Origin: Lachnospiraceae bacterium | GTDB lineage: Bacteria > Bacillota > Clostridia > Lachnospirales > Lachnospiraceae | Direction: 5' to 3' | Length of the DNA stretch: 64,000 nt | Assembly: GCA_017557525.1 (NCBI GenBank) | Contig: JAFYYN010000005.1 | Coordinates: forward strand, 34,774 to 98,773 | Shown here: in pieces, positions 53,403-62,298 of the stretch | How the letters are laid out: each line of letters begins with the position of its first letter | Numbering within the stretch: position 1 is the first letter of the stretch | The notes under the pieces: generated by a model | Told to the model about the DNA's origin: nothing | Database searches by the model: none | Seen by the model: only the letters and a program-made list of their open reading frames with translations | Position numbers and translations under genes: made by a program

Positions 53403-54695
53403 ATGTTAGCTTTAATACTTAGTCCTCTCTATATATTTGCGACCTGGCTTATCGCATTTATGGTAAACAGGTGGCTTAAGGCCTGCTTTAAGCATACGCA
53501 TATATTGGTGAGGATACTGATATACGGGCTGTTTATATTTGCGGCATCAGCCATGCCGATCGGCTTTCTGCTCCCATATTCAAAAATTAAATTTGCATTT
53601 CAGCATTATGGGAGTATGTGGCTGGGGGTATTGATGTACTCAATGTTCCCTGCAGTGATTTATCTTGTATTCTGTCTTATCTGGAGGATACACAAAAAGA
53701 GAACGGGCTCTACCGAGTCAATGGAGCGTCCGAGACAGGTAGCTATAGGCTGGGCATCCGCCGGGATAATATTCACACTGGTTATCTGCCTATACGGTTT
53801 CATACATGCAACAGACACAAGGATAACAGAGTATACGGTTGAGCTGCCTAAAAAGAATTGTCAGCTTGAAGAGTTAAATGCCGTTATGGTAGCCGATATG
53901 CACATGGGCCCTAACATCGGAGTACCGGAGATGGAGAAAATGGTAAAGCTCATTAATGAGTGTGAACCCGACATAGTATTCATCTGCGGAGATATATTTG
54001 ACAATATTTATGATGCACTGGATGACCCTGAAAAATTGATAAGCCTGTATCGTGAGATAAACAGCAAATACGGAGTCTATGCCTGCTACGGTAATCATGA
54101 TATAGATGAGCCCGTGCTCGCAGGTTTTACCTTTAATCAGGATGCGAAAAAAGAAAGCGACCCGAGAATGGATGAATTCCTTGAGAAAGCAGGAGTCAAA
54201 CTGTTAAGGGATGAGGGAGTGCTGATAGATAACAACTTCTATGTTTATGGGCGTCCTGACTATGTAAGACCCGGTCGTGGGATTGTTTTAAGAAATAACC
54301 CAAGGGAGATAATTGAAAAGATTTATCTGGATACAAATTCTTTCATAAAAGAAGACGGGAAAACAGAATTGGAGTATGATTACGACTGGATCCTTGGAAT
54401 GTCGGATGACGCACCTCAGATCGATTACCCGGTTATAGTCCTCGACCATGAACCTAGGGAATTGGAAGAGCTTGCAAGCGCAGGTGTAGACCTAACTTTA
54501 AGCGGCCATACCCACGACGGTCAGATATTCCCGGCAAACATCTTGCTTTCATTTATAGCAGAAAACTCCTACGGTTTAAAGCAGGTCGGCAACATGACAG
54601 ATATCGTAACCTCAGGAGTGGGGCTCTTTGGGCCATATATGAGAGTAGGGACCATATCGGAAGTTTGTAAAATTAAAATAAAATTTATTGACTGA
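53403..54695 (+). CDS. Membrane-anchored metallophosphoesterase
   Basis: 430 residues. Four hydrophobic segments occupy the first 145 residues. The catalytic domain follows with calcineurin-type motifs: VMVADMHMGPNIG, FICGDIFDN, YACYGNHDIDEP, VILDHEP-like IVLDHEPRE and LSGHTHDGQIFP. This is the YkuE/YaeI-like group with unknown phosphoester substrates. The stop codon TGA lies inside a TGACTGATGAGGTGT repeat end. The ribosome site is 13 bases from the ATG and weak. Confidence 0.85.
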   Translation: MLALILSPLYIFATWLIAFMVNRWLKACFKHTHILVRILIYGLFIFAASAMPIGFLLPYSKIKFAFQHYGSMWLGVLMYSMFPAVIYLVFCLIWRIHKKRTGSTESMERPRQVAIGWASAGIIFTLVICLYGFIHATDTRITEYTVELPKKNCQLEELNAVMVADMHMGPNIGVPEMEKMVKLINECEPDIVFICGDIFDNIYDALDDPEKLISLYREINSKYGVYACYGNHDIDEPVLAGFTFNQDAKKESDPRMDEFLEKAGVKLLRDEGVLIDNNFYVYGRPDYVRPGRGIVLRNNPREIIEKIYLDTNSFIKEDGKTELEYDYDWILGMSDDAPQIDYPVIVLDHEPRELEELASAGVDLTLSGHTHDGQIFPANILLSFIAENSYGLKQVGNMTDIVTSGVGLFGPYMRVGTISEVCKIKIKFID

Positions 54696-54705
54696 TGAGG
54701 TGTCA
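54691..54705 (+). repeat. Repeat A end supplying the stop codon of the metallophosphoesterase gene
   Basis: GACTGATGAGGTGTC: the first TGA is the stop of the preceding gene. It is the minimal repeat A end; similar ends give the stops at 44174-44176 and 55739-55741. Confidence 0.75.
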
Positions 54706-54742
54706 TTACATTATGAACATAAGATGAAAGGTAGGATGAAAA

Positions 54743-55741
54743 ATGAGCATATTATGTGTAGGCGAGATGTTAATTGATTTCACTCCGGTCGCAGGCATGA
54801 AGAATACATATACTGCAAACCCCGGAGGAGCACCCGCAAATGTAGCGGTAAGCGTAGCGAGAAATGAGATAAGATCAGGTTTTCTTGGAAAACTGGGAAA
54901 CGATGACTTCGGGAAACTGCTCAAGAAAACACTTGAAGAAAACAATGTTGAGATATTGTGTCCTGAACTTACCGATGAAGCAACCACAACACTTGCATTT
55001 GTTACGCTTGACGAGAGTGGAGACAGGTCCTTTACATTTGCGAGAAAACCCGGAGCAGATCTTTTACTTTCAAAGGATGATGTAAAAGCAGTAGATTTTT
55101 CACAGTGGGATATAGTGCATGCAGGCTCTGTCAGCCAGTCAGGTCTCCCTGAGAGAAATGCAGTTTCACTTGCCGTAAGACGCGCAAAAGAAGCGGGAAA
55201 ACTTGTAAGCTTTGATATAAACTACCGTGACAAAATATGGAGCTTTGATGACTGCAAGTATGAGGTAGATAAGCTGCTCCCTTATATCGACCTGCTTAAA
55301 ATCTCTGATGAGGAATTAGATTTTGTGGGTGGGGAAAAGAATATACCTGAGTTTATGGTCAAAAACGATATTTCAGTATTGGTACTCACAAAGGGTAAAG
55401 ATGGCTCCAGCATATTTTATATTGATTTTGATAGCATACCAAGTACATTTACAGCAACGAATAGTGCGGATAATGGTTATGATATTAAGTGTTCAGAGAT
55501 TAAGGTTCCTTCTGTAAAAGTACCGGTTAAGGATACAACCGGCGCCGGAGATGCTTTCTGGGGAGGTTTCCTTTCAAGCCTTATAAGACAAGGGGTGAAG
55601 AAAACTTCTGATATTAATTTGGATATACTAAGAATTGCGGGAGGCTGCGGTACAATTTCAGGAGGCATCTGTATTACTAAACCGGGCGGGATACCTGCAA
55701 TCCCTACATGGAAAGAAATAGAACAGGCACTTGAGGGATGA
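54743..55741 (+). CDS. PfkB-family sugar kinase, probably fructokinase
   Basis: 332 residues. MSILCVGEMLIDF, GGAPANVAVSVAR near the N-terminus and the ATP/anion-hole motif VKDTTGAGDAFWGGFLSS near the C-terminus define the PfkB family; the sequence is most like fructokinase (ScrK). A 25-residue insertion (IDFDSIPSTFTATNSADNG) lies before that. AAAGGTAGGATG precedes the ATG. Its neighbours are a beta-mannosidase and an AGE-family isomerase, which would yield fructose, supporting a fructokinase call. The stop TGA lies in GGATGAGGTGT. Confidence 0.88.
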   Translation: MSILCVGEMLIDFTPVAGMKNTYTANPGGAPANVAVSVARNEIRSGFLGKLGNDDFGKLLKKTLEENNVEILCPELTDEATTTLAFVTLDESGDRSFTFARKPGADLLLSKDDVKAVDFSQWDIVHAGSVSQSGLPERNAVSLAVRRAKEAGKLVSFDINYRDKIWSFDDCKYEVDKLLPYIDLLKISDEELDFVGGEKNIPEFMVKNDISVLVLTKGKDGSSIFYIDFDSIPSTFTATNSADNGYDIKCSEIKVPSVKVPVKDTTGAGDAFWGGFLSSLIRQGVKKTSDINLDILRIAGGCGTISGGICITKPGGIPAIPTWKEIEQALEG

Positions 55742-55786
55742 GGTGTATTCCCTGGGTGGATTAGAAAAAATATTTAGGAGAACGAT

Positions 55787-58258
55787 ATGGAGAAGATTAA
55801 TTTTCAGCCAATCTGGAAGATGCGTATAGTGGGTGAAGAAACAGAATATCCGGCAACGGTACCGGGTAGTGTATATAATGATCTGCTGGCAGCAGGAAGA
55901 ATTGAGGACCCATACTATAGGGATAACGAGATGCCGACACTTGAACTCATGAAAAATGATTTTGAGTATCGCGCGACATTTGATATTGACTCAAAAGAGT
56001 TACTGGATACAGATGAGATTATCCTGCACTTTAATGGGCTTGATACTCTGGCAGATATAACATTGAACGGAACTGTTTTGGGTTCGGTCAACAACATGCA
56101 TCGCACTTGGGAGTACAGGGTTTTAAGTCTGTTAAAAGAAAAAGAAAATGAACTGGTTGTAGTTTTCCATTCACCAACAAACTTTATCGCTGAGGAGTTC
56201 AAAAAAGATCCTGCAATCCTCGGTACTGAGGATGCCATGAATGGATTCCCCAAGATCCGTAAAGGTCACTATATGTTCGGATGGGACTGGGGTCCCAGGC
56301 TCCCTGACGCAGGCATCTGGAGACCTGTAGAGCTACTTAAGCTAAAGAAAGCAATACTGACCTCCACATATATCCGCCAGACTTTTAATGAGGATATGTC
56401 TGAGGTTAAGATTTCCATAAATGCAAAGATAGCAGAAATATCAGCATGCTCAGAAAAAAAATTATCTAAGAATAGCGGATATGCTCTTAAGGTTACCGTT
56501 ACTGCACCTGATGGGACAGTACTTTTTGACAAGGCAGACGGCTTTGAAACATTAACCATTAATAATCCTAAGCTCTGGTGGCCCAATGGTTTGGGAGAGC
56601 AGCCTCTGTATAATGTAAAAATTGAACTGTTTGATGGTTCTCAGCTCTTAGATAGCGCAGAAAAACGCATTGGTATACGAAAGCTCGAAGTAAGCACGGC
56701 AAAGGACGAATACGGCTCAGAGTTTGCGCAGGTAATTAACGGCATCAAGTTTTTTGCTATGGGCGCAGATTATATACCGGAGGATAACATCCTTCCGAGG
56801 TGCAACCCTGAGAGGACGCGCAAGCTCCTTAGTGACTGTGTAGCAGCAAACTTTAACTCCATCCGTGTATGGGGCGGCGGTCTTTACCCCGAGGATTATT
56901 TCTTTGATATATGTGACGAATTAGGCCTTGTTGTATGGCAGGACTTCATGTTTGCATGCGCAAATTACAGGCTGACAAGAGAGTTCGAAGATAACATTCT
57001 TACAGAGCTTAAGGAACAGATCAGAAGACTTGCACATCATGCATCCTTAGGACTCTGGTGTGGAAATAACGAAATGGAAATGTTCGTTGGTCAGGGTACA
57101 TGGGGCGCAAAGAACGAGATAAAGAGCGACTATGTAAAAATGTACGAGTACCTGTTCCCGAGACTACTCGAAGAAGAGGACCCTGACAGGTTCTACTGGC
57201 CTGCAAGCCCTTCATCAGGAGGAGCCTTTGATTACCCGAACGATCCTGACAGAGGAGATGTGCATTACTGGGAGGTATGGCACGGAAACAAGCCGTTTAC
57301 AGAGTACAGGCAGTTTTATTTCAGGTACTTGTCAGAGTTCGGTTTCCAGTCCTTCCCTTCTATGAGGACTATAGAAAAGTTTACCGAGCCTGAGGACAGG
57401 AATGTATTCTCTTACATAATGGAGAAGCATCAGAGGAATGCTGCTGCAAACGGTAAGATAATGAATTACATGGAGCAGACGTTCCTGTATCCTAACAGTC
57501 TGGATACACTTGTATATGCTTCACAGCTCTTACAGGCAGAGGCTATCAGGTATGGTGTTGAACATTTCAGACGTAATCGCGGCAGATGTATGGGCACTGT
57601 TTACTGGCAGTTAAATGACTGCTGGCCTGTAGCGTCATGGGCATCAATTGACTATTTCGGCAGATGGAAAGCACTTCATTATTTTGCAAAGAGATTTTTT
57701 GCACCGCTTATGCTTTCATGTGAGGAAGAGGGATTACTCACTCAGAGCCTCAATGTAAATGCTGAGCCTTTCGAAGTTAAGAAGTCAATCCACCTTAACG
57801 TAACAAATGAATCAAAGAGCGCAAGAAATGTAACAGTTTCATGGCAGTTACGAGATGCAGCAGGATTAGTTTTAAAGGAAGAAAAGAAAAATGTAACCGT
57901 AGAGCCGTTCTCAGCAGTATGGCTTGATAAGGTCGATATGGCTGATGCAAAGCTTTACGAAAATTATGTAAGCTACTCTATGGAGGAAAATGGAGAGGTG
58001 GTATCTTCAGGTACAGTACTTTTCTGCCCGCCTAAACATTTTAAGTTTAAAAACCCTGAACTTAAAGTAAGTATAAGCGGTGATGAAATAACAGTCAGCA
58101 CATCTGCATATGCAAAGAGCGTAGAAATCAGAAATGAAAATGATGACCTTATCCTTTCAGATAACTTCTTCGACTTAAACGGTGATTCTAAGACCGTTAA
58201 GATATTTCAGGGCAAGGCAGAAGGTATAACTGTTAGAAGCGTATACGATATAAGATAG
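55787..58258 (+). CDS. Beta-mannosidase, glycoside hydrolase family 2
   Basis: 823 residues: N-terminal jelly-roll (about 1-170), GH2 immunoglobulin-like domain, TIM barrel (about 290-610) and C-terminal beta domains. GHYMFGWDWGPRLPDAGIWRP is typical of beta-mannosidases. The acid/base is Glu429 (CGNNEMEMF) and the nucleophile Glu517 (SEFGFQSFPS); YWQLNDCWPVASW is the conserved barrel end. No signal peptide, so it cleaves imported manno-oligosaccharides. AGGAGA precedes the ATG. It lies between a fructokinase and an AGE-family isomerase. Confidence 0.93.
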   Translation: MEKINFQPIWKMRIVGEETEYPATVPGSVYNDLLAAGRIEDPYYRDNEMPTLELMKNDFEYRATFDIDSKELLDTDEIILHFNGLDTLADITLNGTVLGSVNNMHRTWEYRVLSLLKEKENELVVVFHSPTNFIAEEFKKDPAILGTEDAMNGFPKIRKGHYMFGWDWGPRLPDAGIWRPVELLKLKKAILTSTYIRQTFNEDMSEVKISINAKIAEISACSEKKLSKNSGYALKVTVTAPDGTVLFDKADGFETLTINNPKLWWPNGLGEQPLYNVKIELFDGSQLLDSAEKRIGIRKLEVSTAKDEYGSEFAQVINGIKFFAMGADYIPEDNILPRCNPERTRKLLSDCVAANFNSIRVWGGGLYPEDYFFDICDELGLVVWQDFMFACANYRLTREFEDNILTELKEQIRRLAHHASLGLWCGNNEMEMFVGQGTWGAKNEIKSDYVKMYEYLFPRLLEEEDPDRFYWPASPSSGGAFDYPNDPDRGDVHYWEVWHGNKPFTEYRQFYFRYLSEFGFQSFPSMRTIEKFTEPEDRNVFSYIMEKHQRNAAANGKIMNYMEQTFLYPNSLDTLVYASQLLQAEAIRYGVEHFRRNRGRCMGTVYWQLNDCWPVASWASIDYFGRWKALHYFAKRFFAPLMLSCEEEGLLTQSLNVNAEPFEVKKSIHLNVTNESKSARNVTVSWQLRDAAGLVLKEEKKNVTVEPFSAVWLDKVDMADAKLYENYVSYSMEENGEVVSSGTVLFCPPKHFKFKNPELKVSISGDEITVSTSAYAKSVEIRNENDDLILSDNFFDLNGDSKTVKIFQGKAEGITVRSVYDIR

Positions 58259-58263
58259 TTGAC

Positions 58264-58312
58264 AGGTCGATCACTAAAGCATTCGACGTATGATGCCCTA
58301 CCTGTGATCGAC
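58264..58312. repeat. Inverted repeat C between the mannosidase and the AGE-family gene
   Basis: GTCGATCAC (58266-58274) is the reverse complement of GTGATCGAC (58304-58312). It encloses AAAGCATTCGACGTATGATG, related to 53319-53336 and to about 715-731. Confidence 0.75.
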
Positions 58313-58326
58313 AAAACCAGAAAGGC

Positions 58327-59580
58327 ATGAAACAACCTATGAATAATAAATATATAATCGATACCCAGGAAAACCGTGATTTCCTGCAGGAAAATGTAAA
58401 ATCACTCTTAGAATTCGGGAAGCGTTTCCCGTCACCCGGGGGCTCGAGCTATTACCTTGGGGATGACGGTACACCCTGGACTGACAGAAACAGGGAAACA
58501 TGGATAACATCCAGGATGATCCATGTGTACAGCATAGGCAAAATGCTTAGATTTAAAGGATGTGCCGATCTTGCTGAAAAAGGACTTAAAGGCTTAACAG
58601 GTGAACTAAAGGATACTACGAACGGTGGCTGGTTTGCAGGAGTTACTGCAGACGGAAAGCCACTTGAAAACAAGCAGTGCTATGCTCATGCATTTGTTAT
58701 TTTAGCGACATCATCTGCTTACCTTGCAGGAGTCCCCGGAGCAAAGGAGCTGCTGGACGAAGCTATAGCCCTGTATGATAAGCGTTTCTGGAATGAGGAA
58801 GAAGGTTTGTCGGTAGACACCTGGAATACAGAGTTCACAGTGCTTGACTCATACCGAGGGCTTAATGCTAACATGCATACAGTTGAAGCTTTCCTGGCAG
58901 CAGCAGATGCATTGGGAGATGAGAAATACAGAGTCCGTGCAGGCAGGATCATATCAAGAGTTGTAAAGTGGGCAGAGGAGAATAACTACAGGCTTCTTGA
59001 GCATTTCACTTCGGAATGGAAAGCAGAACTGGAGCTTAACAAAGACAAGCCGGATGATCCTTTTAAACCGTACGGCGCAACACCCGGGCACGGTATCGAG
59101 TGGGCAAGGCTTATCACTCAGTGGGCTAAGTCAACCGAGAGTCTTACTTCAGACGAGAGAGATAAATACATAAAGACAGCCTGTTCACTGTATGAAAGAG
59201 CAGTTGCTGACGCATGGAATGCGGACGGAGCGGAGGGCATTGTCTATACAACAGACTGGGAAGGAAAGCCCGTAGTTCATGACAGGATGCACTGGACACT
59301 TGCTGAAGCAATCAATACTTCAGCAGTCCTCTACAGAGTAATAGGTAAAAAGAAATACAGTGAAGACTATAGCATGTTCTTAAAATATTTGGACGAAACG
59401 GTACTTGATCATAAGACAGGCTCCTGGTTCCATCAGTTAGATGAGAGAAATAATCTGAAAGGCACCGTCTGGCCTGGGAAATCGGACCTTTATCATGCAT
59501 TCCAGTCAATGCTGATACCATATAATAATGTAAGTATATCGATTGCCAAAGCGGTAAATGTTGCGTGCAAGCGCAATTAA
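58327..59580 (+). CDS. N-acylglucosamine 2-epimerase (AGE) family enzyme, probable mannose isomerase
   Basis: 417 residues of the (alpha/alpha)6-barrel AGE family, which includes YihS-type mannose isomerases and cellobiose 2-epimerase. GGSSYYLGDDGTPW, ETWITSRMIHVYSIGKM, QCYAHAFVILATS, NANMHTVEAFLAA, PGHGIEWARLITQWA and the C-terminal TVWPGKSDLYHAFQSM hold the conserved His and Glu residues. A YihS-like mannose to fructose activity fits the neighbouring mannosidase and fructokinase; this is inference, and an epimerase acting on a disaccharide is the alternative. AGAAAGG lies very close to the ATG; a second ATG is 12 bases on. Confidence 0.82.
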   Translation: MKQPMNNKYIIDTQENRDFLQENVKSLLEFGKRFPSPGGSSYYLGDDGTPWTDRNRETWITSRMIHVYSIGKMLRFKGCADLAEKGLKGLTGELKDTTNGGWFAGVTADGKPLENKQCYAHAFVILATSSAYLAGVPGAKELLDEAIALYDKRFWNEEEGLSVDTWNTEFTVLDSYRGLNANMHTVEAFLAAADALGDEKYRVRAGRIISRVVKWAEENNYRLLEHFTSEWKAELELNKDKPDDPFKPYGATPGHGIEWARLITQWAKSTESLTSDERDKYIKTACSLYERAVADAWNADGAEGIVYTTDWEGKPVVHDRMHWTLAEAINTSAVLYRVIGKKKYSEDYSMFLKYLDETVLDHKTGSWFHQLDERNNLKGTVWPGKSDLYHAFQSMLIPYNNVSISIAKAVNVACKRN

Positions 59581-59713
59581 AAGATAAAGTGTTAGTAACC
59601 ATAGTCTTGAAGACGTGTTTTCTATATCACGGGAGATATGGTACCAAACATTGTGTAGGAACAATGCCATAAAGGTGCAAGATTAAAAAAATTAGAAGGA
59701 GGGCAAAACGCAT
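59581..59713 (+). other. Intergenic leader of the sigma-factor operon
   Basis: No gene. It contains a hairpin CATTGTGTAGGAACAATG (about 59650-59667), preceded by TACCAAA, which also occurs in the inverted repeat at 62170 before the related small gene. The ribosome site AGGAGGG lies about 10 bases before the sigma gene. No terminator was identified after the previous gene. Confidence 0.4.
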
Positions 59714-60274
59714 ATGAGTGACGAAGAATTATATCGGCGCTATCTATCTGCAAAAGATAATAATGCTTTAAAAACCCTCCTTGAAAGACACCGTGAGGAA
59801 CTGGTATTTTTCCTATATCGGATCCTTAAAAACATGGAGGATGCCGAGGATATAATGCTTGATGCATATGCCGTAGCAGCTTCCGGGACAACCAAGTTTT
59901 CCGGAAAGAGCAGCTTTAAAACCTGGTTGTTTGCGATAGGCAGAAATCTCGCACTAAAGCACATAAGAAAGCGGCATTTCCTGTTTATCCCTCTAAACGA
60001 AGAGGTTGAGGTAGTAGAATCAAATGAAGGCCGCCCAGATCTTGAGATGCTAAAAACTGAGAAAAATCAGATGCTCTATGATGCGATGGGCAAGATTAAT
60101 CCGGACTACCGCGAAGCCCTGCATCTGATGTATTTTGAAAGCATGGAGATAGATGATATCTCCGAGGTCATGGGAAAGAATAAAAAGCAGGTCTATAACC
60201 TGATAAGCCGAGGGAAAATAGCACTGAAAGAAACGCTCCAAAGCATGGGATTTGATGGAGGAAGCAACATATGA
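59714..60274 (+). CDS. ECF-type RNA polymerase sigma factor
   Basis: 186 residues. Region 2 spans about 25-95 (ELVFFLYRILKNMEDAEDIMLDAYAV and FSGKSSFKTWLFAIGRNLALKHIRK) and region 4 about 120-175 (INPDYREALHLMYFESMEIDDISEVMGKNKKQVYNLISRGK). It has no region 1 or 3, so it is an extracytoplasmic-function type. It overlaps the next gene by ATGA, and two further membrane proteins and a PrsW-like protease follow, the layout of a sigma factor held by a membrane anti-sigma factor. AGGAGGG precedes the ATG. Confidence 0.92.
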   Translation: MSDEELYRRYLSAKDNNALKTLLERHREELVFFLYRILKNMEDAEDIMLDAYAVAASGTTKFSGKSSFKTWLFAIGRNLALKHIRKRHFLFIPLNEEVEVVESNEGRPDLEMLKTEKNQMLYDAMGKINPDYREALHLMYFESMEIDDISEVMGKNKKQVYNLISRGKIALKETLQSMGFDGGSNI

Positions 60275-60597
60275 AATCAATCGATGAGCAATTAGATATA
60301 ATCCTGCAACGCAGCGAGATCATAAAACAGAAAAACAGACAGGACAAAGCCATTCTAGGTTATGCTTTTTCTATAGCGGCATGCCTTGCATTGATAGTAG
60401 TATCATTATTCTTTATAGGTAAAATTAAAGCTGATACAAGCATAACCGAGATGTCAAGGTACGGCAGTCTGATCATCAGCGGTCCGTATATAGGCTATGT
60501 GATAATTGGAGTGCTTGCATTTGCATTGGGCATACTTGTTACATTACTTTGCAAGCATATTTATGATCTGAAAAAGTTGGAGAACAATAAACAGTAA
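60271..60597 (+). CDS. Small two-helix membrane protein, candidate anti-sigma factor
   Basis: 108 residues. A helical N-terminus (MKSIDEQLDIILQRSEIIKQKNRQD) faces the cytoplasm, then two membrane helices (about 28-50 and 72-94) around SLIISGPYIGYV, and a short charged end. It overlaps the sigma gene by 4 bases, the normal place for an anti-sigma gene, but has no ZAS zinc motif. It is related to the protein at 62299 by the pattern of an N-terminal helix and GYVIIGV..FALG. Calling it an anti-sigma factor is inference. Confidence 0.7.
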   Translation: MKSIDEQLDIILQRSEIIKQKNRQDKAILGYAFSIAACLALIVVSLFFIGKIKADTSITEMSRYGSLIISGPYIGYVIIGVLAFALGILVTLLCKHIYDLKKLENNKQ

Positions 60598-60610
60598 GGA
60601 AGCCGTCAAC

Positions 60611-61450
60611 ATGGATGTTATGACACTGATCACCAACTTAATACAGATGGTTGTCTTAGGCTTTGGTATTTACAAAGCCGTAAGACACATGAAAGGTAAG
60701 GGTGGTTCTATCGTTCTTATCTTTTTTGTGTATGCCATAATCTGCTATTTCCTTTGTGATCTGTATACCATAGCAACCGAAGCCATAATGCCAAACACGA
60801 GGATACCCTTTGGAGTTGATGCCGTAGCCGAGATGGGAGAATGCCTGCTGATGGCATCCCTGCTAAACGCTATATTCCGTGAAAACGAAGAAAGACTGTT
60901 TTTAGAGACCGTCTTTTCTATTATATATTCGCTGGCAATGACTGCTCTCTGGATAGCATGGTCAGGAGAATGGACAAAGGATATACTGGGCGGCTTTTAT
61001 TTCGGGTATTTCATATATACCGTCGTGATATCGCTTAAAAAATCACATGCACTTAGCAGAAAATTGCGAATACTTTTGGGAGTACTGGCATTTGCAATTA
61101 TCGCGGCACATAGCCTGGTATTCTTTGTGCCGGAGGATTACGAGGAATTAGTCAACAATCTGGCATATGTTTTAATGTTCATAGGTATAGTATGGCTGAT
61201 CACTGCAGCTATTGTATATCTTGTAAAGGCTATCCGCGGGGACAGCCGTGATGAAGCGAAAAAAGCAGTAGCTATAGGATTTTTTGCACTGATATGGACT
61301 ATGAATACCCTGTATATGTCAGACGGAGTCATGTACTACGTGGCAGATTTTACATGTTCCCTTTCCCTCTTGATAATTGTTTATGATGTAATAACCCTGG
61401 AGGAGAAAAAGCCTAAGGTTTTAGTGGAGAGGAGGGCGAGAAGATCATGA
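60611..61450 (+). CDS. Seven-to-eight-helix membrane protein of unknown function
   Basis: 279 residues, nearly all membrane helices (for example IVLIFFVYAIICYFLCDLY, FAIIAAHSLVFFV and YVLMFIGIVWLITAAIVYLV), with a basic C-terminus. Not recognised; it may sense the signal for the operon. It ends overlapping the PrsW-like gene by ATGA, so the two are translated together. AAGGAAG precedes the ATG. Confidence 0.7.
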   Translation: MDVMTLITNLIQMVVLGFGIYKAVRHMKGKGGSIVLIFFVYAIICYFLCDLYTIATEAIMPNTRIPFGVDAVAEMGECLLMASLLNAIFRENEERLFLETVFSIIYSLAMTALWIAWSGEWTKDILGGFYFGYFIYTVVISLKKSHALSRKLRILLGVLAFAIIAAHSLVFFVPEDYEELVNNLAYVLMFIGIVWLITAAIVYLVKAIRGDSRDEAKKAVAIGFFALIWTMNTLYMSDGVMYYVADFTCSLSLLIIVYDVITLEEKKPKVLVERRARRS

Positions 61451-62109
61451 TTTATTCGGAAAACATATTGATCTGTATAGCGATCCCTCTGCTTATAGCA
61501 ATTATCTTTACCAAACGAAGTACCAGGCGATTTATAACATCCTTTATACTGGGGATGATCATTTGTCTAATATCAGCGTATTTCAGCGGATTTATAAAGT
61601 TTGTGACAGGCACCAGTATGGATGATACGGCGGTACTTTATTCACCCATAGTCGAAGAAATACTTAAGATGCTGCCGATACTATTCTATATAGTAGTATT
61701 CCAGCAAAAGGACGACAAAATATTTATAGTAGCGGTCGGCATAGGGCTTGGGTTTGCAACCTTTGAAAACTGCTGTTACATACTTTCTTCCGGAGCATCC
61801 GACATAGCATACGTACTTATAAGAGGTATGGCAGTGGGCATCATGCACCTGGTATGTGCATTGCTTTTAGTTTTAGGGCTAAGCCTGGCTCGTTATTTTA
61901 GAGTGTTGGCCATCCCCGCAGGCATAGGGGCTCTTGCGATACCGACCGTATTTCATGGGTTGTATAACCTGCTGGTATCAAAGCCTGGAGTAAGCTCATA
62001 TTTAGGATATACAATACCAATACTTACGGCAGTTATACTTTATATACCATACAGGAAGGTAATGAACGAGGAACGAGAAGAGCTGATAGATTACAGAAGA
62101 ACAAAATAA
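61447..62109 (+). CDS. PrsW-like intramembrane metalloprotease
   Basis: 220 residues with about seven membrane helices. The PrsW/CAAX-type motifs are present in order: SPIVEEILKMLPI (EExxK), GLGFATFENCCYI, AVGIMHLVCALLLV (His) and VFHGLYNLLVS (His). In Bacillus, PrsW cleaves the anti-sigma factor RsiW to free SigW; the same order of sigma factor, small membrane protein and PrsW here suggests the same kind of switch. It overlaps the upstream gene, and a terminator follows. Confidence 0.85.
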   Translation: MIYSENILICIAIPLLIAIIFTKRSTRRFITSFILGMIICLISAYFSGFIKFVTGTSMDDTAVLYSPIVEEILKMLPILFYIVVFQQKDDKIFIVAVGIGLGFATFENCCYILSSGASDIAYVLIRGMAVGIMHLVCALLLVLGLSLARYFRVLAIPAGIGALAIPTVFHGLYNLLVSKPGVSSYLGYTIPILTAVILYIPYRKVMNEEREELIDYRRTK

Positions 62110-62136
62110 TTATGAGCGATATGGAGAGTCTGATAA

Positions 62137-62160
62137 TGCGACTTTACATGTCGCTTTTTT
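62137..62160 (+). terminator. Terminator after the PrsW-like gene
   Basis: GCGAC (62138-62142) pairs with GTCGC (62150-62154), followed by TTTTTT. The stem is short but the T-run is complete. Confidence 0.78.
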
Positions 62161-62169
62161 GTGGAAATG

Positions 62170-62209
62170 TACCAAAAAACATGTCATAAATTTGTGCATG
62201 TTTTTGGTA
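62170..62209. promoter_or_regulatory. Inverted repeat, possible operator of the 62299 gene
   Basis: TACCAAAAAACATG (62170-62183) pairs with CATGTTTTTGGTA (62197-62209). It lies 90 bases before the small membrane gene. TACCAAA is also present upstream of the sigma gene, so it may be part of a shared promoter. Confidence 0.45.
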
Positions 62210-62298
62210 TTTTGGGGTGAGTAAAATGGATGAAAAATGGAACTAATAGGTAAGAGACAGTAGAAGATTGAATTCTACAGGAAAGGAGGGATGCTCAG

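Noticed and set aside
59581-59713. Hairpin before the sigma gene as a terminator
   Set aside because: The stem is short and no T-run follows.
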